From Allium sativum (Eukaryota > Streptophyta > Magnoliopsida > Asparagales > Amaryllidaceae): DNA of 64,000 bases. How positions within the stretch are numbered: position 1 is the stretch's first letter; the number at the start of each line of letters is the position of its first letter. The position numbers were made by a program, and so were the translations under genes. Positions 11,551 through 23,600 of this stretch are shown in pieces. The DNA lies in NCBI GenBank assembly GCA_030737875.1, contig CM060923.1:177175696-177239695 (forward strand), written 5' to 3'. The notes under the pieces were generated by a model that saw only the letters and a program-made list of their open reading frames with translations, ran no database searches and was not told the DNA's origin.

Positions 11551-11675
11551 TACATGAATGTCATTCAACACATGAATTTTATTCAACGCCTGAATTTCTA
11601 TTCAACACATGAATATAGTTTCAACACATGAATATGGTTTCAACAAATGAATATAGTTCCAACGCATGAATATTA
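11551..11675. repeat. 19-bp tandem repeat in element B LTR
   Basis: Degenerate units of TTCAACACATGAATATAGT with a 19-bp period (clear starts at 11601, 11620 and 11639). A matching array lies in F at about 30505-30625. Confidence 0.85.
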
Positions 11676-12379
11676 TTGAAAATTTCGGCAGCATAACGGC
11701 AGGGTAGTTAAAACCGGCGCCGTCCTGAGTACGACTCCTCGCTCTACCTTAAAGCCTCGCAGCTTTTGACAATGGGGATTTCAATATCTAGTTCGTACGT
11801 AGATGAATTTTCCCATACTAATCCTATTGGGATTTCAACCACAATCAATCATTTCCAATCAACCATTCATGATATTCACCAAATTTCACATCATCCAAAT
11901 CCAAACAATATCACAACCAATATATATCGTCCATGGTCTGTGGACGAGGGGAGTGTATATATATATATATATATATATATACGTATATAACTATATTTCG
12001 ATTTCAATTCATTTCAATATCATTCAACGCATATATAATTTCTACAACGCATATATAAGTTATACATCGAACATACAACTTATATAGCGCTTATACATGA
12101 GGTGTACAACGCTTATATAACTCATACATCGACCGTATAATTTATACATCGTCATTCCATATCGTTTATAATTCAGAAATCTCACATTGGTTTCCACTCC
12201 TCCAAAAATTGTAGAAGGCTCGGAAAAATATCCGGTCTCTTCTAGAATGTAGAAGACGTCCACACAAATCCAATGTCTCTTGTTTCACTGGATTTCGTCA
12301 ACAAACGAGAAAGATATGATTTTTATTGTAAAATCATAAACCGTAGCGCTTTAAAGTGCTATAAACTTTAAAATAAATT

Positions 12380-12497
12380 CAAAGCCGTTACTATTTCTGT
12401 TTTGTTCAAAACTAGGTTTCAACCTAGCGCGCAATACAAGGCACGAGGTGATGATCGGCTGGTACCACGACGAACAGCTTGGAGAGAGCTTCCAGGC
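12380..12497 (-). other. Element B GC-rich LTR block, part left of C
   Basis: The GC-rich block of B's LTR was split by C at the CAGGC target. Its other part is 27797-28040. Read on the minus strand across the insertion, a frame of about 100 codons rich in Ser, Pro and Ala would have been open, but nothing shows that it is translated. At 12386-12391 a GTAACG hexamer stands about 1.27 kb from the LTR sense start, the same place as F's splice-donor-like site, though with weaker flanks. Confidence 0.55.
12493..12497. repeat. Target-site duplication of C, left copy
   Basis: CAGGC, repeated at 27797-27801 directly after the 3' LTR. Five base pairs is the usual Ty3/gypsy length. Confidence 0.93.
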
Positions 12498-13419
12498 TGT
12501 AACAACCCGAAAATCTGGGCCAGTTTAAAAATTTTATTTTGGCAATTTTAGCGAATTTTGATTATTTAAAATGAATTATTTTAAATAATATCGACGTGAA
12601 ATTTATTTTCAATATAGAATTCGACGTATATATTATATACGCCGTCGTTAGAATATAAATAATTATTTATAATTATAAATGGAATTGAAAATGGCGCGGT
12701 AGTTCGATAATTCGATTTCAAACTTCAATTGAATGTACCGGGTGCAAAACAATCCGGATTTTAGTGAAACCAAAAACATTAGGATCTAATTGATAATATC
12801 TTTCCATTGAATCCGAATAATCAAAATTTCATAGCGGGATTCAAAAGATATGTCCAGTTGAAAATTCTGAATAGTCGCTATAGAATTCAGGCCCTTAAAA
12901 ATGGACATTTTGCAAATGACCTCGGATTTGGACGAAACCAGTTTTGTTGGGTCCGTGGTGTCAAGTTATTGCTAGATTCCAAATTTCATAATTTTTCGAA
13001 TCAATATGTGAGCGTGGCAGAGGAAAACGCGTTTGACCAGTTTCAGTTGATTTTAATCGATTGGAAATTGGCCATTTTTCATACGGTCTCAGAATTCGAT
13101 GAAATTAGTTTTGTTAGGACCGTATCGTCAATACGAAGCTAGAAAATATTTTTCTGCAATTTATGAAGTTAATATGTGACCCCGGTAATTTGAAATGTAC
13201 GTTTAAAATTCAATATAGTGATTTAAATGTAAATTTAACGGAAACCGATTGAAACAGTCGAATCAGCCTACGTGGCATATCCCATTGTGTTCGGAATGGG
13301 GGTTAAACGCTATGGACGACAGGCGGTGGGCCTCGTTTAGATGACATATGTGAAAGTCAACTTTTAAAAATAATTAAATAATAAAATAATAAATATATAT
13401 TTATTTTTCATATGACCCC

Positions 13420-13879
13420 CCCTTCTCTCTTTTCCTTTACACGATCAGATGCTTTCAAAATAAAAAAATAAAAAAAAAGAGAGAAAGGGGGCGGAGCCCA
13501 CCCATCGCCGACGACCGCGCCACCAGCACTGGCGCTGGCTCCCTCCGCCACCCACTTTACTCTCCCTCCTCTGTATGAACGACGAGCCCCCACCAAAAGA
13601 ACCCGCGACCCCTGAAGCTGACGCAGCCACCACCACGAACCCTAGGACCCGCCGCCCCATCAGTCCAAGCTACGACCCCCATCTACACCCCTGCGCCTTC
13701 ACAACCCCTGCGCCCTCTTCTTGGATCGAGCACCCCCCCTCAAGCCCTAGACCGATTTCAGCACCTCAGCGCACCACCAACCAGGCCTCCAGCCACCTGC
13801 GCGTCTTCCCCCACTTCCCCCAAGGCCGACGTGAACCCCTCAACAACAAAGATCGGATTTTTACAAAGTCTAGGTGAGT
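13420..13879 (+). other. GC-rich leader-like block and splice-donor-like site, C 5' LTR
   Basis: A sharp C-rich island in AT-rich DNA. One frame (13575-13877) stays open for 100 codons rich in Pro, Ser and Thr, as C-rich DNA often does; I do not call it a gene. The block ends in TCTAG followed by GTGAGT (GT at 13874), a consensus plant 5' splice site, and base composition then drops to very AT-rich as in an exon-intron edge. E, F, G and probably B have a GT donor-like site 1.26-1.38 kb from the LTR start. Confidence 0.55.
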
Positions 13880-13899
13880 TTTTATGTTATTTTATTTTT

Positions 13900-14650
13900 A
13901 AATATGATTTTACTTAGGTTGAAAACATTATTAAAATCAGTTTTAAAAATATAAATGCATAGGGTAAAAATCAGTAATGAAAATATACGATTTTATTTTA
14001 TAAATAGCATCACAAAAATATGTTCTTTATATTTAAAAGGAAGAGATAAGATTTTTTATATGTGATACATTGAAATAGAAAGGAGATTTTTATATAATGA
14101 AGAATATAAAAATCTGATCTTTATATGAGTGGCGAAATAAAAATATAATTTTTATAATAGAGAAAGGTTAAAAATATAATTTTTATAATAGAGAAAGGTT
14201 AAAAATATAATTTTTATAATATAGGAAAGTTAAAAATATGATTTTTATATTTTTAAAGTATTAAAAATATGATTTTTATATTTTTAAAGTATTAAAAATA
14301 TGACTTTTATATTTTTAAAGTTAAAAATATAGTCTTTACTACATAAATGATGTCAAAATATGATTTTTACTTCGAGAAAAATATAAACTTTATATTTAAA
14401 AGGTGAAATCTTTATTTTAGAAAAGGCGAAATTTTTATATGGAAAATAGCGTGATAAAAATATAATTTTTATCTATATGACATAGTAGTAAAAATTCGAT
14501 TTTTATATATTGAATAACGAAATAAAAATTCGATTTTTAAACGTACGAAGTGATTATAAAAATATGATTTTTAAATTGAAAGTGAATAAATAAAAATGTG
14601 ATTTTTATTTTAAAGACATCGAAATATAAAAATGTGTGATTTTTATATAT
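13900..14650 (+). repeat. AT-rich near-palindromic motif array, C 5' LTR
   Basis: About 750 bp made of variants of AAAAATATGATTTTTATA. It includes three near-identical units of about 31 bp from about 14145 and another set around 14230-14330. The core AAAAATnTGATTTTT is close to its own reverse complement. Related cores form the 71-bp arrays of B and F and the 34-bp array of E. Confidence 0.75.
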
Positions 14651-14799
14651 GTAGTGACTACGGGCAACGAAGATGACGATGATGCGATAGCGATGAAGAT
14701 TTCTATCAATGAAGTGCCGTGGAGCTAGGATAGCTTTTTGTGAGAATTTCTCACCTTTCAATTTCTTTTCTAATTATATATATATACTAGGATGCAGAC

Positions 14800-14842
14800 G
14801 GTGCTTAGTAGCACCCGACACAATCGTCCACAGACCATGGAC
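14800..14842 (+). other. Two small hairpins in C 5' LTR
   Basis: GGTGCT (14800-14805), loop TAGT, AGCACC (14810-14815) is a perfect 6-bp stem. It is followed by GTCCA (14826-14830) and TGGAC (14838-14842). Both recur in E (37963 and 43622), just after a TA run. The second hairpin also occurs in B and F near 11930 and 30885. Role unknown; an RNA signal is possible. Confidence 0.65.
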
Positions 14843-15503
14843 TTGTTTGTTTGGTTGCATAGATTAGTTATATGATTTGATTTGAATTTGGTTGTTTGGT
14901 GATTTTGATTGATGTGTGAATGGCGTGGGCCTTCACTAGACCGGGGATAAGGCTAGGCCTTGTCCCGTTTCTAGTATCGTGCCGTTATGCCGGCGAAATT
15001 TTCTAAAATATGTTAGAAAAATAAAAATATCATTTTATTTAAATAATGAACTGAATAGAAATTCATATGTTAAAACAAAATGTTTTATCGTTAAAATATA
15101 ATTTTTAACGTGAATATGAATATAGTGAATAAAATAAAATATTCATTTACAAACCGGACGGTTTGTTTATGTACACCTATTTGAAGGACATTGATTGGGT
15201 CGATAAATTTTACACATCGCCCAACTGCACAACTAAAATCTGTGTTTGATTGTTTGAAAACCCCACACGGGTGTTGGGATGAAATATGGATTTCACTCAT
15301 CCTGATTGATTAAATATGTCGATCGGTTGATTGACAGGCTGTTATAAGCGTTAGATATCTATATTTGATGCTTATACAGTGTAGTGCACTTTGGTTGATG
15401 GTTGATTATTTTTCAATGCTATTATACATGTGTTGTATGAAAATCCATATAATTAACATTATATGGTGATTGATTGGGCCTCATTCCAATTTGAAAAATA
15501 AAG

Positions 15504-16070
15504 AATATTATAAAATAAAAGTTCATGTGTTGACAGTACTCATTCATTGAGATTGGTCATGTGTTGAACGAAATATTTTAGTAATAAAATTTGCACCTTT
15601 AATATTATAAAATAAAAGTTCATGTGTTGACAGTACTCATTCATTGAGATTGGTCATGTGTTGAACGAAATATTTTAGTAATAAAATTTGCACCTTTAAT
15701 ATTATAAAATAAAAGTTCATGTGTTGACAGTACTCATTCATTGAGATTGGTCATGTGTTGAACGAAATATTTTAGTAATAAAATTTGCACCTTTAATATT
15801 ATAAAATAAAAGTTCATGTGTTGACAGTACTCATTCATTGAGATTGGTCATGTGTTGAACGAAATATTTTAGTAATAAAATTTGCACCTTTAATATTATA
15901 AAATAAAAGTTCATGTGTTGACAGTACTCATTCATTGAGATTGGTCATGTGTTGAACGAAATATTTTAGTAATAAAATTTGCACCTTTAATATTATAAAA
16001 TAAAAGTTCATGTGTTGACAGTACTCATTCATTGAGATTGGTCATGTGTTGAACGAAATATTTTGATAAT
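15504..16070 (+). repeat. 97-bp tandem array, six copies, C 5' LTR
   Basis: Units start at 15504, 15601, 15698, 15795, 15892 and 15989, an exact 97-bp period; the sixth is incomplete and leads into TTTTGATAATAAC. Each contains ATGTGTTGACAGTACTCATT. Copies are nearly identical. The corresponding part of E's LTR (about 38500 and 44150) lacks the array, so it expanded after the C and E lineages separated. Both LTRs of C have six units, as expected when both are copied from one RNA. Confidence 0.95.
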
Positions 16071-18149
16071 AACAACTATTTTGAATAAAGAAACATTTGA
16101 AATAGAATATTTGAAAATAGAAATATATGAAGCCGTGTTGGTTAGATTGACGCCATTTTGACGTAAACGATATTTATATCGATTGAAAACGATTTCGAAA
16201 TGAAATGAATTGAAAACGATTTCGAAATGAATTGAATTGAAAACGAATTCAAATTGAATTGAAAGTGAATTGAAAACGAATTCAAATTGAATTGAAAGTG
16301 AATTGAAATGAATTCAAATTGAATTGAAATTTGAATTGAATAGAAATGAATTTTAAAACGAATTTATAAAGAAGAATTCAATTTTGATTTGAATTGAAAT
16401 GGAAGTTGAAATTGCTTTTGAAACGATTTTAAAACTATTTATATAATTCGTTTTAAATAGAAATCGACGAAATATATATTATATATATTACATATATAAT
16501 ATAATGGCCTGAATAGAACGCGCCGCGCCGCGGCAGTTCGTGAATTTCGACCATTTATTTCAAACGGACATTACGGGAGATCCGACCGTCGGATTCTCCT
16601 AAAACCGGAACCGTTGGGTTCGTATCGAAAAGAGCTTTCTAATGAATATTAGAAATTTGAAATCTAACGGTTGGATTTGGAATTATGTCCAAATCAAATT
16701 TGAAAAAGGTCGCTGTAAGTGCAGTTCGATGGCCATTGATGGAAATCGACTGTACGGGCCTTGATAAAATTATTAAAAATAGTAATAATTTGTGTAAAAT
16801 CATAAGAAATGATTTAGAAAGGATTGGGATGAAAAACTCCATATTTGAAAAGATAAAAATAGATTTTTATCGAAATGAACTAGTTTTGAACTAGAATTAT
16901 AATTCTATTTATTTTTTAAAATAAATAAATTGAATTTGAAAAGGGTTTTAAAAATAACCAGAATTTCCAATGATTGCATTGGAGTGGATTTGAATCGAAA
17001 TTGTCTTCGGAATATTTCGATGTTGGAATTCGTGATTATACGGATGTTGTTATGGAAATTTGAAAGATATATATATTTATATCGTTATTTCCAATATAAC
17101 ATTTGTTAATCGTAGAATTTGATATTGAATATAAGCCGATATATTTTCTATTCAGAGCCTTATATTGAATATCAAATGTGATTTGGGTTTGTCGTGAATG
17201 GTGTCTTCACTAACACTGTTCTTGAACCCAGTTGAGAAAAGATTAAATCTTTTTATTTAGATTTAATGAAGTGTACCAATTAAATAACATTTAATTGGAA
17301 TTGAATCGATATTGATTTTTGGGTTTATCGTGGACAGTGTTTTAAATAACACTCGTTCTTTAACCCGATGATTAATGAATGTGATTTTGGGTTTATCGTG
17401 AACCGTGTTTTTAAATGACACTGATTCTTTAACCCAGTCAAAGATTAAAACTAAGTGGAGTTTTAATGAATCTTTAATTAGATTGAAATAATCGAAATGG
17501 AGTATCACCAGTTTTGCTCCAGGCGATAGTTAAATCTTTAATTAGATTTGAACGTGAAATGGTAATTGAATTTACCGATAACACTGTGGTGTTAGATATG
17601 AAGTATTACCAGTTTTACTTCATGGGATAAATAGGTTGGGATGGGGAAATTAAAATAAATGATTACTTCGGTAAGGTTCGCTAATCCCGACTAGTTTGAA
17701 TTGATATTCAAAAATAGAATAAAGAATAAATTCAAGGAATTTATCTTGGATAAAATTAATGGGAACCTTTCCCTATGAATGTGAAATTTAGAAACTAACT
17801 GTCGGTTAGCTAAGCAGAATGGTTTTCTGGATATTGATCTGATGTTGGTTTCGGCCTTCGGGGTTAATATTTGGGGAATTATTCTCTTAATTAATTTACG
17901 GTTAGTGACTGATGAATTGGAATGAGGCGTATGTTGTGTTTGTGTAACACTTATTTAAAATATACGCGAGTTATTCGGAAAGACCGGGTTTATCCCATTC
18001 TGAATAACTGATACGACGATAAGTCGAAGATGAAGACGATGGTCGAAGACCGGAGGTCTTCACGTCGTTTGGGTAATTACTGATGATCTTGATTGGGCTG
18101 TACACCCAAGAAGATGGAAACAGTTAGTGATCGTCCAGACGTACTTGGA

Positions 18150-18560
18150 GATCGATGGATATGCGGGGTACTAGGTGCCTCCGGTTTCGTTCAGACCCAG
18201 AACGGACTTGTAAATGGACTGTGTGTCTGACATTGGATTTTAGTCCGTGTGATTGATCTCTATTAAATATATATCTGATTGGCGGCGGAGAATTTATTCT
18301 CTTGCTTAACGCCCTTCTCTGAGACGTACGAGCTCAGGGGTTATATATTGATGGATATCAATCGCATGGAGTGAATTGCCTGTGTGGCATGCTAAGATGC
18401 AAATGATCAAGGCTTCTGTTGAAAAGCAAAGTCTTGTGGTTGATGATCGAAGCACGGCCTTGTGGCGTAGCTTTGTGTAACGTTGATTCGCGAGTATCAC
18501 ACCCGGTATGAATCAAAAACGGGAGACGGACATCAGGGAGGACATGTGTTTCTTTCTAGT
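18150..18560 (+). other. Conserved LTR block, C 5' LTR
   Basis: A mixed-composition segment shared, in the same LTR position, by B (10150-10500, minus), F (28966-29290, minus), G (56740-57200, minus) and E (40660-41020 and 46360-46800). It includes GTGCCTCCGGTTTCGTTCAG, GTAAATGGACTGTGTGTCTG, CTCTGAG...CTCAGGGG (a possible stem) and repeated TGTGTGGCA motifs. Conservation here, while flanks diverge, suggests cis-acting signals such as promoter, R-region or RNA structure. Confidence 0.65.
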
Positions 18561-19630
18561 TAGGAGTGGCGTCAGTGCTTGAACTGGCTGACGAGTTCGA
18601 CTCATGTGGATGTTGCTTATTATTACTTGCTGAAAAGCGAGGCGCCTCGTGATATCGGTTTCGGCCGATGCTTCTGGTCGGCTGACAGGCCAGGTTTACG
18701 CCCCAAAGGGCGGGGAAATGTATTGTTCAGGCACTATAATCCACATCGGTGGACCGGCCCTGACGATCCAAGGGGCAGTTGCGGCTGTTCCGGTGGCTCG
18801 GGCTAGAGAGTCACAAATCGGTAGAGGATCTTGCCCCTAGCCTCGGTTCATACCATAAATGATAACCCAACTTCCAATACGACATTTGCGGTTTTGATTG
18901 TAAACTTATATATGGCGACATAGTGTTATGGGCCATTCATGCCGCCTATGATTGATACTTATGATTTGAAGTGTTTTATACACTATGCACTTATAATAGT
19001 ATCAAATGATTTGTTTTAAACGTATCAAGCATTCTTTGGCTGTTATAAGGGAAAACCCTATCCTCGACTGCGTTGCATTGTGTGATGGGACCTGGGTCTT
19101 ATAACAGCTTCATTTTTCTTTATTTAGCATTGCGCTGTTTGTTTTATGCACTGGTATTCTTGGGAGGAAACCCGTTCCGTGTTATACGGCGTGGTCCCTT
19201 GATTTACCTAACTTTGAAAATAAAGATTAATAACTGTTTTAGTTCTCACACCAGTCACATGACTGACCTGGAGTTTATTGTTTTAACCTAAACTCTGGGT
19301 GCCCTTATTTTGACACGGGCAGCTAGTAGTTTTGTGTTTTGCAGATTTATATTCACAGGATCCTGGTTTACAGCTGGAACGATATCCGGAAAGCTTTGTA
19401 TCCGTATATCTCCTCTAGTTGTGTATTGTAATATTTTCCGCTGCTATGTATTTAAATGTAATTTAAATCTCTGATATTTCTGTGTAATATTTATTCATAC
19501 TCTGTATATTCTTGTAATCTGATGCATTGTTATAATATACAATGAAATGTTCTTCTATATGCGTTCTGTTGTGGCTTGTTCTCGAACTATCCGCTCTTTC
19601 CTTTACGGGGAAGTAACGGGTTTTTACAGT

Positions 19631-19642
19631 TGGTATCAGAGC
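19631..19642 (+). other. Element C primer-binding site (initiator Met tRNA)
   Basis: TGGTATCAGAGC, 2 bp after the 5' LTR end, followed by TTTGG. Complementary to the 3' end of initiator Met tRNA. Confidence 0.93.
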
Positions 19643-20630
19643 TTTGGTTTACAGAGCTCGAGAACAAGACACATTAGAACCATACGAAAGAATTCATCAG
19701 ATATTGGATTAGTAACATCCAATTAGAATGACTCGTTAGAGATGGGATCAGTAGTATCCTAGAACGAGTGTGAAGAGTATATTTTTAAAAATGAAAACAA
19801 ATCTTGTTTTGAAATATAAATCAATTATTCGTATTTGATTATCTATTTATATTGAGTTGGACAGTCCAGTATATAAAGATTTTGCGTATACGTCTGATCC
19901 ACGTGTATTTGAAATTTTAATATACTGGATAGATATAGAGTCACATTCTAGACACCCGGGGATAATTCTGATGATGTGGCCACATCATCAGTATTTATAT
20001 TCGTGTTTCGAAGGTGTGATATCTATATATTTCCATTAGACTGGTGTGAGAACCAAAACTAATATAGCTAGAATACTTTGTTGTGAATTGGCATCAAAAA
20101 CATGATTTTTGTATATGTATCAAATTATGAATTTGAAACGTTAAATTCACTAATTGATTGATGTTTGTGTTGTTTGTTCATTTGTTTGCTAATTTTGAAC
20201 CATTTAGCCTAATTGAACCAAATATTGAATTATATTGAAAATTGGTCGCATTTGCTTGCACATGCTTGTACTTACATTGAGCAGGTCATAGCAAGGAGGC
20301 TAGAGCCGAAGAATAAAATTTGTTTGCCCGACAAATAGGTACATGTTTACTACATAATTTCCTGTTTTGTTTGGGTGATGATGATTTTATGAGCCTATTG
20401 GCTAGCCGCTTGGCTTTTTCTTTTTCTTTTTGAGATCCAAAGGACCGGGGAAGCTATTTGAAATTCCCCGATGCTCCCATTGCAGGGGAGGTTATGGCGA
20501 AATTTTTCGAAAATTTAGGGTGTTAGCCAAATTTTTGAAATTTTTGAAAATTCTCAGAAACTAAAGAGTTGGAGAATGGAAGCCTGATCGATCGTAGAGC
20601 TGAATAATCAAACCACTTTCGATTTTGTTC

Positions 20631-20648
20631 CTTTTCGGGGACGAAAAG
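20631..20648 (+). other. Hairpin beside element C polypurine tract
   Basis: CTTTTCG, loop GGGA, CGAAAAG: a perfect 7-bp stem just upstream of the PPT. A has GATTTCG/CGAAATC and D an imperfect AATTTCG/CAAAATT at the same place, so bases change while pairing and loop are mostly kept. The GGGGACGAAA text is common at plant gypsy 3' ends. Confidence 0.7.
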
Positions 20649-20650
20649 TT

Positions 20651-20665
20651 TTAAGTGGGGGAGAT
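20651..20665 (+). other. Element C polypurine tract
   Basis: TTAAGTGGGGGAGAT directly before the 3' LTR TG at 20666. Primer site for plus-strand DNA synthesis. Confidence 0.92.
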
Positions 20666-23600
20666 TGTAACAACCCGAAAATCTGGGCCAGTTTAAAATT
20701 TTTATTTTGGCAATTTTAGCGAATTTTGATTATTTAAAATGAATTATTTTAAATAATATCGACGTGAAATTTATTTTCAATATAGAATTCGACGTATATA
20801 TTATATACGCCGTCGTTAGAATATAAATAATTATTTATAATTATAAATGGAATTGAAAATGGCGCGGTGGTTCGATAATTCGATTTCAAACTTCAATTGA
20901 ATGTACCGGGTGCAAAACAATCCGGATTTTAGTGAAACCAAAAACATTAGGATCTAATTGATAATATCTTTCCATTGAATCCGAATAATCAAAATTTCAT
21001 AGCGGGATTCAAAAGATATGTCCAGTTGAAAATTCTGAATAGTCGCTATAGAATTCAGGCCCTTAAAAATGGACATTTTGCAAATGACCTCGGATTTCGA
21101 CGAAACCAGTTTTGTTGGGTCCGTGGTGTCAAGTTATTGCTAGATTCCAAATTTCATAATTTTTCGAATCAATATGTGAGCGTGGCAGAGGAAAACGCGT
21201 TTGACCAGTTTCAGTTGATTTTAATCGATTGGAAATTGGCCATTTTTCATACGGTCTCAGAATTCGATGAAATTAGTTTTGTTAGGACCGTATCGTCAAT
21301 ACGAAGCTAGAAAATATTTTTCTGCAATTTATGAAGTTAATATGTGACCCCGGTAATTTGAAATGTACGTTTAAAATTCAATATAGTGATTTAAATGTAA
21401 ATTTAACGGAAACCGATTGAAACAGTCGAATCAGCCTACGTGGCATATCCCATTGTGTTCGGAATGGGGGTTAAACGCTATGGACGACAGGCGGTGGGCC
21501 TCGTTTAGATGACATATGTGAAAGTCAACTTTTAAAAATAATTAAATAATAAAATAATAAATATATATTTATTTTTCATATGACCCCCCCTTCTCTCTTT
21601 TCCTTTACACGATCAGATGCTTTCAAAATAAAAAAATAAAAAAAAAGAGAGAAAGGGGGCGGAGCCCACCCATCGCCGACGACCGCGCCACCAGCACTGG
21701 CGCTGGCTCCCTCCGCCACCCACTTTACTCTCCCTCCTCTGTATGAACGACGAGCCCCCACCAAAAGAACCCGCGACCCCTGAAGCTGACGCAGCCACCA
21801 CCACGAACCCTAGGACCCGCCGCCCCATCAGTCCAAGCTACGACCCCCATCTACACCCCTGCGCCTTCACAACCCCTGCGCCCTCTTCTTGGATCGAGCA
21901 CCCCCCCTCAAGCCCTAGACCGATTTCAGCACCTCAGCGCACCACCAACCAGGCCTCCAGCCACCTGCGCGTCTTCCCCCACTTCCCCCAAGGCCGACGT
22001 GAACCCCTCAACAACAAAGATCGGATTTTTACAAAGTCTAGGTGAGTTTTTATGTTATTTTATTTTTAAATATGATTTTACTTAGGTTGAAAACATTATT
22101 AAAATCAGTTTTAAAAATATAAATGCATAGGGTAAAAATCAGTAATGAAAATATACGATTTTATTTTATAAATAGCATCACAAAAATATGTTCTTTATAT
22201 TTAAAAGGAAGAGATAAGATTTTTTATATGTGATACATTGAAATAGAAAGGCGATTTTTATATAATGAAGAATATAAAAATCTGATCTTTATATGAGTGG
22301 CGAAATAAAAATATAATTTTTATAATAGAGAAAGGTTAAAAATATAATTTTTATAATAGAGAAAGGTTAAAAATATAATTTTTATAATATAGGAAAGTTA
22401 AAAATATGATTTTTATATTTTTAAAGTATTAAAAATATGATTTTTATATTTTTAAAGTATTAAAAATATGACTTTTATATTTTTAAAGTTAAAAATATAG
22501 TCTTTACTACATAAATGATGTCAAAATATGATTTTTACTTCGAGAAAAATATAAACTTTATATTTAAAAGGTGAAATCTTTATTTTAGAAAAGGCGAAAT
22601 TTTTATATGGAAAATAGCGTGATAAAAATATAATTTTTATCTATATGACATAGTAGTAAAAATTCGATTTTTATATATTGAATAACGAAATAAAAATTCG
22701 ATTTTTAAACGTACGAAGTGATTATAAAAATATGATTTTTAAATTGAAAGTGAATAAATAAAAATGTGATTTTTATTTTAAAGACATCGAAATATAAAAA
22801 TGTGTGATTTTTATATATGTAGTGACTACGGGCAACGAAGATGACGATGATGCGATAGCGATGAAGATTTCTATCAATGAAGTGCCGTGGAGCTAGGATA
22901 GCTTTTTGTGAGAATTTCTCACCTTTCAATTTCTTTTCTAATTATATATATATACTAGGATGCAGACGGTGCTTAGTAGCACCCGACACAATCGTCCACA
23001 GACCATGGACTTGTTTGTTTGGTTGCATAGATTAGTTATATGATTTGATTTGAATTTGGTTGTTTGGTGATTTTGATTGATGTGTGAATGGCGTGGGCCT
23101 TCACTAGACCGGGGATAAGGCTAGGCCTTGTCCCGTTTCTAGTATCGTGCCGTTATGCCGGCGAAATTTTCTAAAATATGTTAGAAAAATAAAAATATCA
23201 TTTTATTTAAATAATGAACTGAATAGAAATTCATATGTTAAAACAAAATGTTTTATCGTTAAAATATAATTTTTAACGTGAATATGAATATAGTGAATAA
23301 AATAAAATATTCATTTACAAACCGGACGGTTTGTTTATGTACACCTATTTGAAGGACATTGATTGGGTCGATAAATTTTACACATCGCCCAACTGCACAA
23401 CTAAAATCTGTGTTTGATTGTTTGAAAACCCCACACGGGTGTTGGGATGAAATATGGATTTCACTCATCCTGATTGATTAAATATGTCGATCGGTTGATT
23501 GACAGGCTGTTATAAGCGTTAGATATCTATATTTGATGCTTATACAGTGTAGTGCACTTTGGTTGATGGTTGATTATTTTTCAATGCTATTATACATGTG

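Larger units (their letters stand above)
9070..12497 (-). repeat. Element B 5' LTR, segment left of insertion C
   Basis: Begins TGTGATGACCCC next to the PBS and runs to the C insertion at 12497. In sense terms this is the 3' three-quarters of the LTR. It holds the conserved block (about 10150-10500), a 71-bp array, a 19-bp array and part of the GC-rich block. It continues at 27797. Reading frames here are short and not conserved with the related LTRs. Confidence 0.9.
12498..19628 (+). repeat. Element C 5' LTR (7131 bp)
   Basis: Sense order of parts: conserved AT-rich start (12498-13380), GC-rich block with splice-donor-like site (13420-13879), AT-rich motif arrays (13900-14650), two small hairpins (14800-14842), six-copy 97-bp array (15504-16070), AATTGAA-rich stretch (about 16190-16400), further AT-rich sequence, conserved block (18150-18560), and the LTR end beside the PBS. 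All short reading frames recur at the same offset in the 3' LTR because the LTRs are duplicates, so recurrence is not evidence of coding. Confidence 0.96.
19629..20665 (+). other. Element C internal region (1037 bp, non-coding)
   Basis: Begins with the PBS and ends with the PPT. No frame with gag or pol motifs is visible. The stretch about 20280-20440 (with GTACATGTTTACTACATAAT and GCTAGCCGCTTGGC) is clearly homologous to E (41400-41560) and, reversed, to D's internal region (49560-49650). This shared non-coding core may include a packaging signal. Confidence 0.8.

Noticed and set aside
13575..13877. 100-codon Pro-rich frame, repeated at 21743-22045
   Set aside because: Exact recurrence is due to LTR duplication. 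It ends at a splice-donor-like site and reads as C-rich leader; no known domain. Kept only as part of the GC-rich block.
15504..16070. Regular repeats that could suggest a CRISPR array
   Set aside because: Whole 97-bp units repeat without unique spacers, inside a plant LTR; this is an ordinary tandem repeat.
19629..19645. tRNA-like sequence
   Set aside because: Only the 12-base complement of the Met tRNA 3' end, i.e. a primer-binding site; no tRNA cloverleaf follows.
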